In this document: positions 22,387-36,400 of the stretch, piece after piece | Numbering within the stretch: position 1 is the stretch's first letter | How the letters are laid out: the number at the start of each line of letters is the position of its first letter | Assembly (NCBI RefSeq): GCF_026212465.1 | Contig: NC_080051.1 | Span: 24,153,727 to 24,217,726 of the forward strand | Length of the DNA stretch: 64,000 bases | Source of the DNA: Amaranthus tricolor | Lineage: Eukaryota; Streptophyta; Magnoliopsida; Caryophyllales; Amaranthaceae | Reading direction: 5' to 3' | Program-made: the position numbers and the translations under genes | Notes under the pieces: model-generated | Seen by the model: only the letters and a program-made list of their open reading frames with translations | What the model was told of the DNA's origin: nothing | The model's database searches: none

Positions 22387-25300
22387 AAGCTCATAGAGTA
22401 TAATATTCTTTTTGTTTTTGATTGTTAATATTTTCATTACTTTGTTTTTGAAATAATAATTAATAAATATTTGTATTCTACTAAATATAATTTATGCCTT
22501 AAAAAAGGAAAAACATGAGAAAGCTAGAAAGTTTAAATAGAGCCCATTAATAAAAGTATTTAACCAAATTTGAATATCAACTAAGTTCGTATCGTGAATA
22601 TTGTTTTGACTTACATTAAAATAAAATATCAAATAATCATAACATTTTTAACAAAAATAATTTCGATCTCTTTTGAAAATGTTGTAAAGTTTTATTGCCT
22701 ACTCTTTTATTTCTTTGAATTGTTTTAAATAATGATAATTTTCCACATAACATATAACATTTAATTATTAATAGCAATATTAAAGGAAGAATACATTGAG
22801 GATCCCTTTAAGTTTTGGAATGTTAATTAATTGCGTTAGTTTCTAGAATGTACCTTGGACATGCAGCTCTGACATACATATCACATATGCTACTCCAACA
22901 ATTTTTCACCGTAAGAATAATTTAAAAGACTATCAACGCCCATTCTATATACTTTGTCCAACCGACCTACCACCGCCAAATACTTCCACCTTTCAAAATA
23001 ATCTTAAAACATTCCCTTTTCGTTTTCACAATATTGACTTTGTGAAGATTAAAAAGATAAAAATTATTAAAAATTATAATTATTGAGTAAAGTAAAGTGG
23101 AATATATAAAATCATGGGCGAGTATCTCTCATATTCTAATTACATGTGTGATTTAATTTTTCACATTTTTTTATACATGTTAGATAATTGAAGAAGAAAA
23201 GAGGCAAAAAGAATTTAACTAAGGATCTACGTATTTGGAAAAGGTATATGCTCTATTCAATTACGATAAGACTCAATTTTTAATTTGCATAGTTTCAACT
23301 TTGGATTGTCTATTTCATTTTGCATAATTTCGTTAGTTAGAATTGGACTTTGGCTGACGGCCTTTTCATTTTTTTAATCCCATCCACACATTTAAATTCA
23401 TTTTATATCATTTATGTTAGGGGCAGAGCAAAGATTTTGGAGGCCTTATTTATTTTTGCGATGTCTTTCAAGATAGGGTCCTTCATTATTTTAAAAAAAT
23501 AAATTTGTTCTACTTTAAGAAAAATAATTTAAAACAAAATGTATTGTAACATTATATTCTAAATTACTTCAAATATAAAAACATTACAAACCAATTACTT
23601 AAAAAGTATTAGCTCAGAACCGAGCTTAAATAGCACCATTTGATATTTGAGACTCCTTATTTCTGAGGGCCTAGGCGGTTAACTACCCCTAATGGAGTCA
23701 AAACCAACCCTGATTTCGACAATTCAATCTTTCTTTATTTATTATCACACTTATTATACTAAAGAACAAAATAATACCATTGTTCACACTCTGCTTAATC
23801 CACTCTTTTTGAATGTTGCAAATCTAACCTAATTCAATCTCTCACTTTATTAATTTTGCAAATCTAACCAAATATATAATCCATCCAATCTTAAACTTAA
23901 TGTATTTACACCAAGTATTTCAATTAGCCATATTTTGTTGCATTTAAATCACCCATGACCGAACCTTAACTTTGTTTTGTCATTCCTAAAATCCAAAAAT
24001 AAAAAAAAAAAAAAAAAAAAATCCATAGCAATTAATTAATTTGGGACGAAGGGGAGTACTTATCTAATGAATCACATCAATTTTTTGTTTTACAAAAATG
24101 AAAATAATTACTTACTTCTATCAATTCAAATAATAATAAATTCTTTTAATGTTTGAAAATAGTAAGTGCATCAATCTCCATTAATATAGCATGCATCGCG
24201 AGCTACGTATTCTCCCAAGAATATGATCATTTCTTGAGGATTAAAAATTGGCAAAATGGAAGAGTTCAAGTCTTTAATTTAATTAATTAATTAATTCCAA
24301 GTCTTAAAGAGTTCATTAATAGTTCTTCTTGACCTCATATTGATAAATTTGGTTATTCATATGTATAGAGATGAAAATTTTGTATTTTATATTAGTGCTT
24401 GTTTGGACTAAGACTCTTCTCAAATTAAAATTTAAAATAATTTTTTTAATTATTATAGTACTAGCTATTAGAAGTATATTCAACTCACTAGTCACAATGA
24501 ACGTACTAATAATATTCATAAGTTAAAAGTTTACCAATAAGATGTTGGCCGAAAACTTAGAATATGCAAAATCAAATTCTTAGAATTTCTCACAGAGAAA
24601 AGTTGCTCTCCCCAGGAAAAAAGTTGGCTAGTTCGAGCGAATGAGTGAAGGTAGATGTAGAAGAATATGCAATGTTTACTCTATATTGAGCAAAGGGATT
24701 GATGCCTGAGCAAATGGTGCTTGCCTAAACACCTTGTGCTCACCTGAAAAAAAAATTATCAATGAATATGTTTATTGAAATTAATTCAATTAGAAGTGAT
24801 CGAATGTCTTTCTACCGTGAATATAATGTTTATTCTTATTATTATTAATAGATAATGTAATCAAACTAATTTTTATAAATTTAAACTAAACTAAATAAAA
24901 TAGAATTGATAATTTAAGAATAAAAATAATATGATGAATTAAACTGAATTTAATGCAATTGAGGTGTTTTTTAAATATTTTTTCAAAATAAACATATCCT
25001 TCTTTAAATTATTTTTAAAAAATAAATGTTGATACATACAAACTTATCCATAAATTGGTCAACCACATTAAGTTAATTATTGATCCTGTTTCTTAATTAC
25101 CTTATGACTCATTGACCTTATACTAAAGCTGAATTTTGAGTGATAATATAGTGTTATTTTTTTCATAGTGGATTGATAGAACTTAAATAATACTCCTTAT
25201 TACACAGTATATATATAAGATTCTATTATCCACTAGGATCTTTAATAAAGTAAAATTGTAGGATATTATAATGCGATATTATTGTTTTCCTACACAATCA

Positions 25301-25616
25301 ATGAGTCATAGTGTCCACATAATCTTTAAACTATACTTTTTGCCTTGTTGTTTGCTACATTTTTATTTTACAAAAATATTTTCACTATTTTCTATATTCA
25401 GACTTATATTAAGAATAAAAAATTATAGAGAAAATAAAAGTCACACTAAATAAATGTCATTAGAGTAGAAAATTATATTGTCTTTAAAAGTAAAATATAA
25501 TTGTAAAGTAATGAAAAAAATAAAATAACTTTTCTCCTCATTTTTAGGGTGAATATTTGTATCATTTAACTTTTATTTTCGTTGTAAAGATTCACTCTCA
25601 CTACAAATATATTTTA

Positions 25617-25620
<4 letters not shown>

Positions 25621-25698
<78 letters not shown>
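25621..25698. repeat. (AT)n microsatellite
   Basis: About 78 bp of uninterrupted AT dinucleotides. It is likely length-polymorphic and can form a cruciform. Confidence 0.97.
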
Positions 25699-25701
<3 letters not shown>

Positions 25702-26403
25702 AATATTATTCGCACAGTTTAAATGTTGTCTATCTATCGTTAAATTTTGTGTGAAATATTTTTATTACAATTTCAAAGAGATTTAAAAAAGTATTGGTTG
25801 GTACACAATAAATTAAAACCTATTTGATTCATTTTGTTGGCACAAAAGAAACCAAAAGAATTGAAGAGAAACCAAACAACTTGGTACTTTTCCCACCATT
25901 TTATTTTTTACATATATTTAACTAATGACCTTTGATCTTAGCCGAAAGGATGACCGAAAAGGTGCACTTTTTCAAAACTTAACGTAAATTAAAATTAGAC
26001 CAACCAAAACATAATTAATTATTGGCGATGGTGCACTTTTCCACCATAACTTGCATTAAATTAAGTTGCTTAGATTGACATACAAAATGTTTGTTCATTT
26101 GGACCAAGTCACAAAATTTTGTATTGCCTTTTCGTCACTAATGAAAATCATGATCATGTTAATGGGTTATTTTCTTTTCTTTTGTCTAAAATATTGTCAA
26201 TTTGTAGCACTTTATCATTACTTTGTATGATTAAATATTTTTTTATTCTATTGATAAAATTATAAGGTCATAGTATCCAACTATCAATGCATGACATTTG
26301 TAAGAGTGTTATAGAGGTAAAGAAAAACACTAAACTAGTTAAGCAACTAGGCATCAATCATCTTTATTAAAGTTATTAGCTAGCATTGAAACATAGAATT
26401 CAT

Positions 26404-26668
26404 CGTTAAAAAAACAAATCAACTATAAACTTAAATTAAAATGTCATGATTTATTATATATTCTAACATGTCTCCTTATATGAGAGCTCTTTTGGCTAGA
26501 AATATGGATACAACATATGTTCTTCTCATATGTAACACAGAATATTTCACTTTGAATGAGCGGTGGTTGAGAATCGAACTTGTAACCTCTGATACCATGT
26601 CAAAGAATCAATTCAACCAAAAATTTTAGCCTATAATTAAGGCCTTAAAATATGTTATATACTCTAGC
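26404..26668 (-). mobile_element. TRIM-like element (family A, copy 2)
   Basis: On the minus strand an LTR-like block (26598-26668) ending TTCTTTGACA is followed directly by TGGTATCAGAGG (26586-26597), an initiator tRNA-Met primer-binding site. A short non-coding middle and a purine-rich AAGGAGACA lead to a second diverged copy of the block (26404-26468) that starts TGTTAGAATATATAA. The internal part aligns by eye with copy 1 at 8430-8719 (GAGGTTAC..GTTC..AAGTGAAATATT). The copies are well diverged, so the insertion is old. Confidence 0.6.
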
Positions 26669-27245
26669 TTGGATCAAGGGGTAAGTTTAAAACGCATGAT
26701 CACATGATCCAACTTATGGTTTTGATCACATCATATTTTTAATGGTAGGATTATAGATCAAATCAATTCGATTTTAATAACAATGAGTATCATATTTGCT
26801 CGCATGTCAATTAAATTTTTTTAGATTGAAATGTAATTGTATTGATATGAGACATATACAATTTTGATAGAATGGTTAAAGGATTGCAAACTTTGTTTAA
26901 ATAAAGAAAATTTAAGCAGATTTTTATGTGGCCATAAAGATAAATCTAAGTTCTTGTGATTTGATGACTTAGTTTATCCAATTCTTGCCTAAATAAGCCA
27001 AATATTTTGAACTCTACCACTTACAGTTATAAAAGTAATGAATGAAGTTGGGTATTAATTTTTTTAGGTTTTATCGCAAAATTTGTTTATGGATTTTTTT
27101 TATTTCACACAATAAAAATAAAGGTCATATAATATTAGCACTGGTAATAATTTTTTTTTTTAATTCGCCCCTAAAAAAGTTAAATATTGAGATATAGTAT
27201 TCAAGGTTGTAGTATGCAGATACTCCAACAAGCACCTTAAATTTG

Positions 27246-27282
27246 TTATTTGCCAATATTAATATCAAATATTGGCAAATAA
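27246..27282. repeat. Perfect 15-bp inverted repeat
   Basis: Arms TTATTTGCCAATATT (27246-27260) and AATATTGGCAAATAA (27268-27282) are exact reverse complements with a 7-base loop. It may be the core of a small MITE. No target duplication was recognised. Confidence 0.8.
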
Positions 27283-28961
27283 GAATTTGTGTATTCACTT
27301 ATACATTTTATTTTCTTTACTTGCTCTGTTGCTCATCTTCAACTTTCGTTTGTATTAATTTTATCTTTATAAGCACTATTATTATATGATAAATCTCAAC
27401 TTGTCATTTCATATTAAAATTGATTTAATTATACATTCAAATTATATCAATATTTGTCTATCTAATTTCAAAACATTTACTCAAAAAAAAAAGTTCTAAT
27501 TTCAAAACATTTAGAATCATACAAAGTTTAAATTAAGTATTAATTATGTATAGATGTATATTAGTATTATACACTAACAGTTTTGATGAGAAGAATAAAA
27601 TGTAAATAAAATTTACAATAAAATAAAAAATGACTATTCAATAGATAACTAATTAATTAATATATATTTAAATAAGGAAGTGATAACCTTAAAAATAAAA
27701 AGGATAAAATAAAAAGGAATTAGTGTAACATTAAATAGAAAAAAAGTAATTTTTACAATAATATTTATATATACGTACAATAAAAGTATTATACTTTCAA
27801 ATTTCAATACATACGTTGCTTTCGGTATGATCTTAGTATTTAATTAGTAAAAGTAATTGCCTTGTGCTCTTCCTTGCAATTTGACAAATCCTTCAGTCCT
27901 ATCCTCTAAAATTATTGATGAAAGAAACGGAGTATAATATATCACAATTGTTATAATAATTTTTTGAGAATATATATTTGAAAATCATATTCCAACACAA
28001 TTTAAGCTATTATAACAACGTTTAACTTTTTTACAAAAATTACTCTCAAAAATTTGTGTTCCTGTGCTATTGGTCATATTGCACATGCATGTTACATGAA
28101 ACTCAATCCTGATCAAAATATTAAAGTTACGTTTTCAATTAAGATATAATTCTAAATTAAATTCTCAATGCTATGTTTAGTGCTTGGAGAATATTAAAAA
28201 AATAATTTAAAATCGTATAAAATTTGTTAAACTTACCCCAATTATGCATGATCTGTTCATAATTATCTCTTCTATTGGTTAATTTAAAATAACTCATACT
28301 ATTTGGATAACATTTTAAATTTGTTGACTTGACACTTATTTTAATATTGCATTTTTAATGTGACAATCTTAGATCTAAAAATTAAAGTTCAGTTTACAAT
28401 TTGATTTTTTCATAAAATCAAATCAAATCAAAATAATTTTTTTTATTTTTTAATTCAAATCTAAACCAAATTTAATTACAATCCAAATCAAACCAAACAA
28501 ATTTAATTCACTTCAAATTTTTTGATTCTTATCCAAATCAAATTTACTACTTAAAAACAAAACTAAACTGCAAATCAAATTAGAAAATCATATTAATAAA
28601 TCAAAAAATTTAAAGTTATAGTAGGAAAAGTCCAAATGAAAAAATAAAACTTGAATTGTTAATTAAATACTTGTTTTTGCTTGTAAGAGAGCTTAGGTTT
28701 TTTCAGTATCGACTATACAAAATGTGAGCTCATATTTTAATTCGTTTTGGAACTTTGGTTTTTGAGCTTAATGATCTTTGTTAAGCTAAAACCCAATCCA
28801 AATCAAATTATTTTAGTTTAGAAATTTTTAGTTCAAATTCAAATTAAATTATAAATAGTATAAATTATATAACTCATTCAATTTGAATTGATTTGGCTTA
28901 TCATTTTTATCTAAAACATGTTTTACTTTTACCCCTTAATTTGATCCGTTGATGCCTTTTT

Positions 28962-29036
28962 GTTACAATATTTTAGGAAAATATTTGGGAAATATTTTAT
29001 TAGCTTATTTCCCAAATATTTCCCTAAAATAAGTAA
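28962..29036. repeat. Long hairpin, about 32-bp arms
   Basis: The left arm (GTTACAATATTTTAGG.., from 28962) and right arm (..CCTAAAATAAGTAAC, to 29036) are near-perfect reverse complements around a loop of about 10 bases. It looks like a tiny foldback or MITE. Confidence 0.75.
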
Positions 29037-29689
29037 CACTTTTGTTATTCAATACAATTTGATAAAATCCTCCAATCCTATCCTTTAAAAATAATTCTAT
29101 GAAATGATTGATAATAACACAAAATATATTCCTACTAGATCACCCAAATAACTTTAGCCATAATTATAATAAAAAAAAATTCCGTAAACATTTAAGTGGT
29201 TATAGGTAAGTGCCACGTATAATCAATTGTGGGAGCTTTATCCAAAACAGTGTCTACCTGTAAAAGGATTACTTTGAAAATGACACGTTGGATTATGCTT
29301 TTACTAAAACACCATTTCAACCATTCCAACTTCCAAGAGCCGCTCTTTTTCTCTATCTTGTTTCAAAATATCTGACCCCTTTCCTTCCCTTCCTTATTTA
29401 TTTCCTATCTACTTTTTATGTTTTTATTAATTTTTTCAATTTCCACATCAGAAAATAATCTTTGTCTCATAAGTAAAATATCCAAGGTTTTTGGGCCACC
29501 CTAAATAATAGAAGTGGACATGTTTACAAATCAAACATGCATCAAATTGTTCTTTCATATTCCCTACCTACTTTATAGTTTCCTTACTTCCTACACTGGA
29601 TTGGTTGTGTTTAACGTACTATTTTACATTTTGTTTTTTTGGTTTATTTTGATTTAAATGCAACTTAAAATTAGCGTTTAGTAAAGTAA

Positions 29690-29947
29690 TATTCTCTCCG
29701 TTTTCTAATTTTTTCCATTTAGAATATTCTATTTTGTAGAGAGAAATTTGATTAATATTTTTAAAACATATATAGATGATAAAATATATCCATGTGAAAT
29801 CTTATTAGATTCGTCTAAAATATTCTTTTCTATTATATATTTTTAATAATTTTTTATGATCCGTATTTAGAGATATTAATACTCAAAGTTTGTTTTGAAA
29901 TCTATGCAAAAAGTAAATAAAATGAATATTAGGAAACGGAGGGAGTA
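29690..29947. mobile_element. Stowaway-type MITE
   Basis: The left end TATTCTCTCCGTTTTCTAA is the imperfect reverse complement of the right end TTAGGAAACGGAGGGAGTA, and both end on TA. The interior is AT-rich and non-coding. The GGAGGGAGTA end is the hallmark of this widespread plant MITE group. Confidence 0.75.
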
Positions 29948-30172
29948 TATGTTTTAAGTATTTTTTAGTAATTTGACAGTTGTTTACAAAATATTGATCA
30001 TTGTAACATTTGAAGTAGCAATATAGAAAAAAACATTGTTTATGAAAATAAAATTCAAAATTCTAATTAAAAGAATAATACTAGAGCATACTTCAAAAAG
30101 TGATTTTTTCATTCAAGAGTCTTTGGTTTTACAATAGAAATGTTGCGATGTATATTTGTTATCTATATGTGA

Positions 30173-30174
<2 letters not shown>

Positions 30175-30246
<72 letters not shown>
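30175..30246. repeat. (TA)n microsatellite
   Basis: About 72 bp of uninterrupted TA dinucleotides. Confidence 0.97.
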
Positions 30247-30250
<4 letters not shown>

Positions 30251-33200
30251 TCTTATACTACTAAAAATCGATTTTAGAGGTGAATCTCATTTGAGTTTCT
30301 ACAAGTTATCTATTCTCCTCATTGTTTAGGTTGCTAGACACATTTTCTAAATTGCATGAAGAAAAGCAATTCATTGTTGCGTTTGTTTATGTTGCTCTTT
30401 AATTAATTGCTATTTTTATTTCCCGATTGAGTTTGTTAAGAAATTTCTCTACATGTTATTATTTTGCGTGATTATTTAGTAATCATGGACTGATGTTTTG
30501 ATTTGATATTTAATAATGTCATTTCTATCAATTCTTTTTGCTATATTACTATTTAAATTTAATTATAAATAAAATTACATAATTATGATCTTAATAAAAC
30601 AATTAAGTATTTAACATCAGTTAAAATAATAAATTATATTCTGACAGGTGACAGCTATTTTGTTGAACAATCAATTATAGTAAGTTAGACAACTATTACA
30701 ACCCACAACTACCTAGACAACTACAGCTACCTACAACTATTCCGACTACTAACAACTTTTTTGCTCCAAATAAGCTCATATTTCTTTATTTTTATTTATT
30801 TTTTATTCTTTTTGGCTTTTGAACTTTTTATTTCATTTGTTTTAATTCAATAGTCTGCAAGAAGGATGATAATGATGATAAATTATTTTGTAATTACCCT
30901 TATTAATTAGTTTTTGTGATTTACTATACCATAAGTGATAAGTCCATAATCCGAGTGTGCCTTTTGTGTTGCTGGTTGGCATTGTCGTCATGTAGAAATT
31001 ACTCCTAAAACGTCCTCATTGAATGCCATATAGTACGCATTGAACAATATGCAAAGACTACTAGTCTACTACAATACTATCTATAGTCAGAAGTGAAGCC
31101 TAAATTTTAATTTATAGGGTGAAATTGTCGATGTACTAATAAAATATTTACCATATAAAAGTTAGAGGACTTTAAAATAGATTTAATGACCCGAAATTTA
31201 ACCTATATTGTAGCCGAATTTGATTTGACTTGACTTCAAAAATTATTTACAATTATGTAACAATATGGACACAAAATATGATTTCAAATCGACCCAAAGT
31301 ATGTAATTCGAAATTAAATCGATAATCCGAATAAATACCTCTAAAACAACTAGTTAAACAATGGAAATTTTTAAATGATATGTACTGAAATAAACTTGAA
31401 TAATTGCAAAAATTACATTTAACAAATGGAGTTGAAGCTTCCCTACAATTATCCTTTTTAAAAAATCTATGTATTTTTGACTCTATATATTTACGAAGTA
31501 AGTCTCAAAAAACACTATTAAAATTAAGATTGCAAAAACATCAACGCACATTTATAAATATAAAATTATGAAAGATAAAAAGTAAAGACATTATAATACA
31601 AATTTACTAGTATATAAAAAAATAATTGTTTGATTTCAAATGTACTACTCCATCCATTGAGCCATAGTAACGTTTGTTATGCTTTTACACTCTTAAAACT
31701 ATATATCATATTAGTAAGGGGCTAAAGCTAAAATTACAAAAAATTGTGTTTTCGGTAAGGGGGGCCGGAGGAGGCCCCATATGGCTTCGGCCATGTCTAT
31801 AGTGATTCAATAAGATAATTCAAGTTGTTTTTCTAGCTTAGATCTATTATAAAAAATAATTATTATATATGACTTAATATTGATGTATTGTACAATATTT
31901 GATAATTGGTATGTCCTCTGGTCTTCAATCTCTTCAAAAAATTCTGATTGAGCAGATTTTTCTATAAGTAAAATACATGATGATAATTTACCAATTGAAA
32001 TTTATTTTTACTGAACTTGATCGTAATTTACATTTTACTCTAAATTTATAAATTTAAACATAACTAAATGTAATAATGTTTATTTATCTCAGTGTAAATT
32101 TTATAATTATTAATTTTTATAATATTTAATTATTTACACAATAAAAAAATTAAATTATATAGCGTGCGAAAGCATATGAAATATTGTAAAAGAAATGAAA
32201 GGGTGTGAATTATGGTCAATTCAAATTTATTAGAGTACCGAGGTCTGAGGTGTATTGGTTGTTTACAAATATATTCAAATAGACGCTTTACTTAATTCAA
32301 TACATAAGTAATAAATACAAATGCCAAATGATAGGAGTAATAAATAGCGAAAAGCAAAGGCAAAAACAAAGGAACCAAAATAATACTACTCAGTTTTGCA
32401 CGACACTATCTCATCTTAATAAGACGAATTTATATAATTAGACAATTTTTATAGTTGATGATCTTTATATTGTAATTATCCAAAAGAGATAATTTCACCA
32501 TGTGATAGTCTCATTTAAAAATTTATATAATATTTTAAAGATCGAATGACAGTCTAAGATAAATAATACTCTCTCTTTTCCATATTAAATAATATGAAAT
32601 GGAGTAAAATTTTAAAAATAATTAAAATTAATAAAAAATACGTCTTATAAATCTAAGAAAAAAATATATCATGAAAAATGGAAAAAAAAAATAAATAATA
32701 AAAAAAGAATAAATTTTAAAATGAATTAAACAAAAATGAGGCTAATGGTATGACACATAAGCTAATACTCCTACTCCTAATAAATAGAAAAGTACAAAAA
32801 AAAATAAATAATAGTCCCCCCGAAAGTGCTAAAAAGGGCAAGGCAACTCCAAGTGAGGAGAACAGATAAGGCCTCCCCTAGCTGCTGACTGATTTCCAGC
32901 TTCCATCTTCAAGTCGCCCCGACCCCCGCCCATTCCTTATTCTTAACTATTTCACACAAATATAATAAAAACTTCTTAATTAATAAATATGTAAAAAATT
33001 ATTTATGACCCCTAAACAATTATAAATATATATATATATAAAAGTTTGAATCTTAGCATTAGTTGAAAACTAATATTTTTGGGGAGCTCTGAGCGTAGGC
33101 ACATTTTGCACTTGCTTAGGGCCGACCTTAATTAAAATATACAAAATCAAAAAAGATATATTAAAACAAAAAGACTTTCACTCTATCATATCTTATAACG

Positions 33201-33317
33201 TAAAAGGTGTTTTATTAATTTAAAAAATAACTTGTGTTTACTAACATTTTCTCTTACCATCACGCGTGTGAACCAAATACATTCTCCACGTCTTTAATTT
33301 TAGGACTCCCTCCCTCC

Positions 33318-33324
33318 TATAAAT
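33318..33324 (+). promoter_or_regulatory. Putative TATA box of the BTB-TAZ gene
   Basis: TATAAAT lies 120 bases upstream of the chosen ATG and is followed by a CT-rich leader. It argues that the in-frame ATG at 33234 is upstream of transcription and not the start codon. Confidence 0.5.
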
Positions 33325-33443
33325 CCCACCACCAAACACTACCATTTTCACTTTCCACTTTGATCAATTCCCATTCTTCTCATTCTCTTTCTCTTCTGAA
33401 AAAGTCTCTAACCCTAATTTCTACTCTTAATTCAAACAACATT

Positions 33444-36400
33444 ATGTGTCCTACTAAATTCGCCAACGAATTCGCTCTTTTGTCTCTAGAATCTTCTCTT
33501 TTCGCCGATAAACTCGCCAATGATCTTCCTCAACCTGATATTCACGTCATCACTTCTGCCGGCCTTCGCATTCCTGCTCATTATCACATTCTGGTATTTT
33601 TACTTCTTTTTTTCTTTCTAAATCAATTAATTTATTCTATTTTTAATTATATAGCTTATTTGAATTTGAAATGGAAATTATTGGAAGGCAATGGCATCTC
33701 CGGTGGTGGAGAAGATTCTGGAAAAACCGAGAAGGAATCGGAAAACAGGGAAGAATGTTATTCCCATTCTTGGAGTTCCTTGTCATGCCGTTTCTGTCTT
33801 TGTGCGATTCCTTTATTCATACCGGTTAGTTTTTTTTTTCTGAATCATTTTCTGCAACTTCTGTTGATTTGTTAGAAAAATTTTTTTGGATTTGGTTGAT
33901 TATGTTATATAAGATATCCTGGAGCCTCAACCATTCGCTTAAGCTTTTGATTGAGTTGGTTCCTACATGGTATCAGAGCCAACGTGACAAGAGGTTACGG
34001 GTTCAAATCTCAACCACCCTTCAGTTAAAGTGGAATATTCAGCGTATATGCGCATCCACACTTCTAGCCCAATGGATTCTCAACCATTAACTTAAGCTTT
34101 TGATTGAGTTGGTTGCATGTGAATTTGTTGGACTTCACATGGTATCGTGTGGAGGTATGATGAGGCAACGGTCAAACGATTCCAAGATTAGAATCCTAGT
34201 TTCTTTTGCTTGTAGTTGTGGTCTTTAGTCCTTACCAACTTTATAGAAATTGATTATAATTTTTGATTAAGGATGCCTTACTTTGATTTGGATGTTGTAT
34301 TGGTTGGATGATTCTGCCTCTCATTTTGCATACCCTATTTTTTTTTAATATAATACGAGTATTTCAATTCTCCTCAAATTTTATTGGCATGATTCAATCT
34401 CTTTTCAAAATAAATTAAATATAATATTTTGTTTTCTTTTGACGGGTAGTAATTTGATGGTAAAAGTTTGGTATGTCATTTCCTTTTATTAGAGTAAGAA
34501 TATTTATTTGGATTTGGATTTTAAAAATAAGAGAAAATGATTGATTTGTAATTAGAATTTGTTCGCTTATTTTCTTAAGGAATTTTGATACCACGGCATT
34601 TTTGAATTAATAGAAAATAAAAATATAAAAATGGTATTGATTATTGAATATTCTCTTCGTTATACATATTTGAAGATTTTAGGATAAGGGGTGGTAACTT
34701 TTAGACGTATAAAACTTATGCAAAGTGTATAAAGAATGAAAAATAAAGGATCATTTGTTCATAGTCAAAGTAACATGAGTTGACCAGGTATACTTTTACA
34801 ATGTGGAATGTACCAAATACCGTCCAACTTTCCACCACGAGTTGCAAACAAGACGTAAGAAATGATCAATTGATGGAGTAGATAGACTTATGATACACGA
34901 ATCATATCACATGAATCATATTTTATTTGAAATTAGCTATTACATGTAGTATATTTTATGATTTTATCGTAAACTTCTATTATTATTATTATATGAAAAG
35001 AATAGTTGAAAAAAGCTTTTGTAAAGGATTTTTTAACCTTACGTTTAAGTTAAAATGAAAAAGTTAATTTAGTTATTTTATTTTATTGTTTTTTAGCTTT
35101 TAAATTTATTTTTTATCTAATAAAAAACAATTATCAATTTTAATAGAACATTTCTAGAAACATGTAACTTATTCCACTAGTTTGCCAACTTTAAAATAAT
35201 TAATACTCTTAGCTGATCAAATAAAAAACTTAAAAAATCAATAACTAATAATTATTTTCCAAACACTCTATTATTGGCAAAAAAAAAAATAAATAAATAA
35301 GAGAAAACATATTTTATAGAACGAAATGAATGGAGACACTTAGTTTTAAGATAAGTCATTAGATCAAGGAAGAAAATTCTAATCCGTGTCTTTTGAATTA
35401 AAATAAAATACATTAAAATCAGTTGAACCCTCAAAATTATTTGATAGATAAGATAAGTTTACCATGTCTTAACTGCATATGCACTATTAGAATATCGTAA
35501 CAAATGTATTGTTATTTAACCTTGGTAAAATTTAGTATGAATGAGTAAAAAAATTAAGTCTTAGTAAATCTTTTTCAATCGTTGATTTCTGTTAATTTGT
35601 TAGCTATGCTAATTTTTACTATTTATGGGTCGTTTGAGAAACATAGATGCTGATGTTGGTATGTTTTTGTGATCAGTTGTACCGAAGAAGAGATGAAGAA
35701 GTATGGAATTCATCTTCTAGCACTCTCCCATGTATACTCTGTACCAAAGCTTAAACAGGGATGTACTAAAGCATTAGCTGATGGACTAATGGTTGAGAAT
35801 GCTATAGATGTACTTCAATTAGCTAGACTATGTGATGCACCTGATCTTTATCTCAAAGCTATCAAATTGGTTGCTACCAAATTTAAAGCTGTTGAGAAAA
35901 CTGAGGGCTGGAAGTTTCTTCAAAAACATGATCCTTGGCTTGAGCTCGAGATTTTACAGTTCATGGAAGAAGATGAATTGGTATGCTCATCTTTCTTTTG
36001 CTTGAATTTATTTAGAACGTGGTTTGGTTGCAATTCATTTCCCTTAGAATTGTGAAAAATTCTAGTGTATGGTTGAAAAAAAAGGAAATTATAAAAATAA
36101 ATCAAATTTTACTTAATCCGTTGAAAATAATTTAATTATTATTTATTTTTAAATAAATTTATCTATCGATATAATTGCTGAAAATAAACTCTTAACTATT
36201 ATTATTACTAATAGCTTTACTTATAAAAAAAACTTTGAAGATGATTATAAATAATAAATGAGTCTATTTTAGAAAATACCATAATAAGGAACTTTATTTG
36301 AAATTAAATAATAAGTGAATTTATTTTCTTTAGATTAAGCAAATGTGGATTTATTTATTGATAATTTACAAAAAAGAAATGAAGTGTTATAGTATTATAA

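Larger units (their letters stand above)
21450..33233. other. Long gene-less, repeat-rich stretch
   Basis: Nearly 12 kb of AT-rich DNA without a supported gene. It holds an imperfect direct duplication (about 21926-22035), a coding-like but unidentified island (22015-22386), a possible U2 snRNA-like scrap (25928-25967), two long AT microsatellites, a TRIM copy (26404-26668), two strong hairpins (27246-27282 and 28962-29036) and a Stowaway MITE (29690-29947). A small GC-rich scrap near 31745-31790 contains GGGGCC/GGCCCC arms. Otherwise I see only AT-rich filler. Confidence 0.5.

Noticed and set aside
33234..33443. In-frame upstream ATG that would add 70 residues to the BTB-TAZ protein
   Set aside because: A TATAAAT box lies between it and the family-typical start, and the added residues are Ser/Leu-rich low complexity as expected of an untranslated CT-rich leader.
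33594..33875. Continuation of the exon 1 frame through 33875
   Set aside because: It reads through the first intron in the wrong frame; splicing at 33593/33688 restores the conserved BTB sequence.
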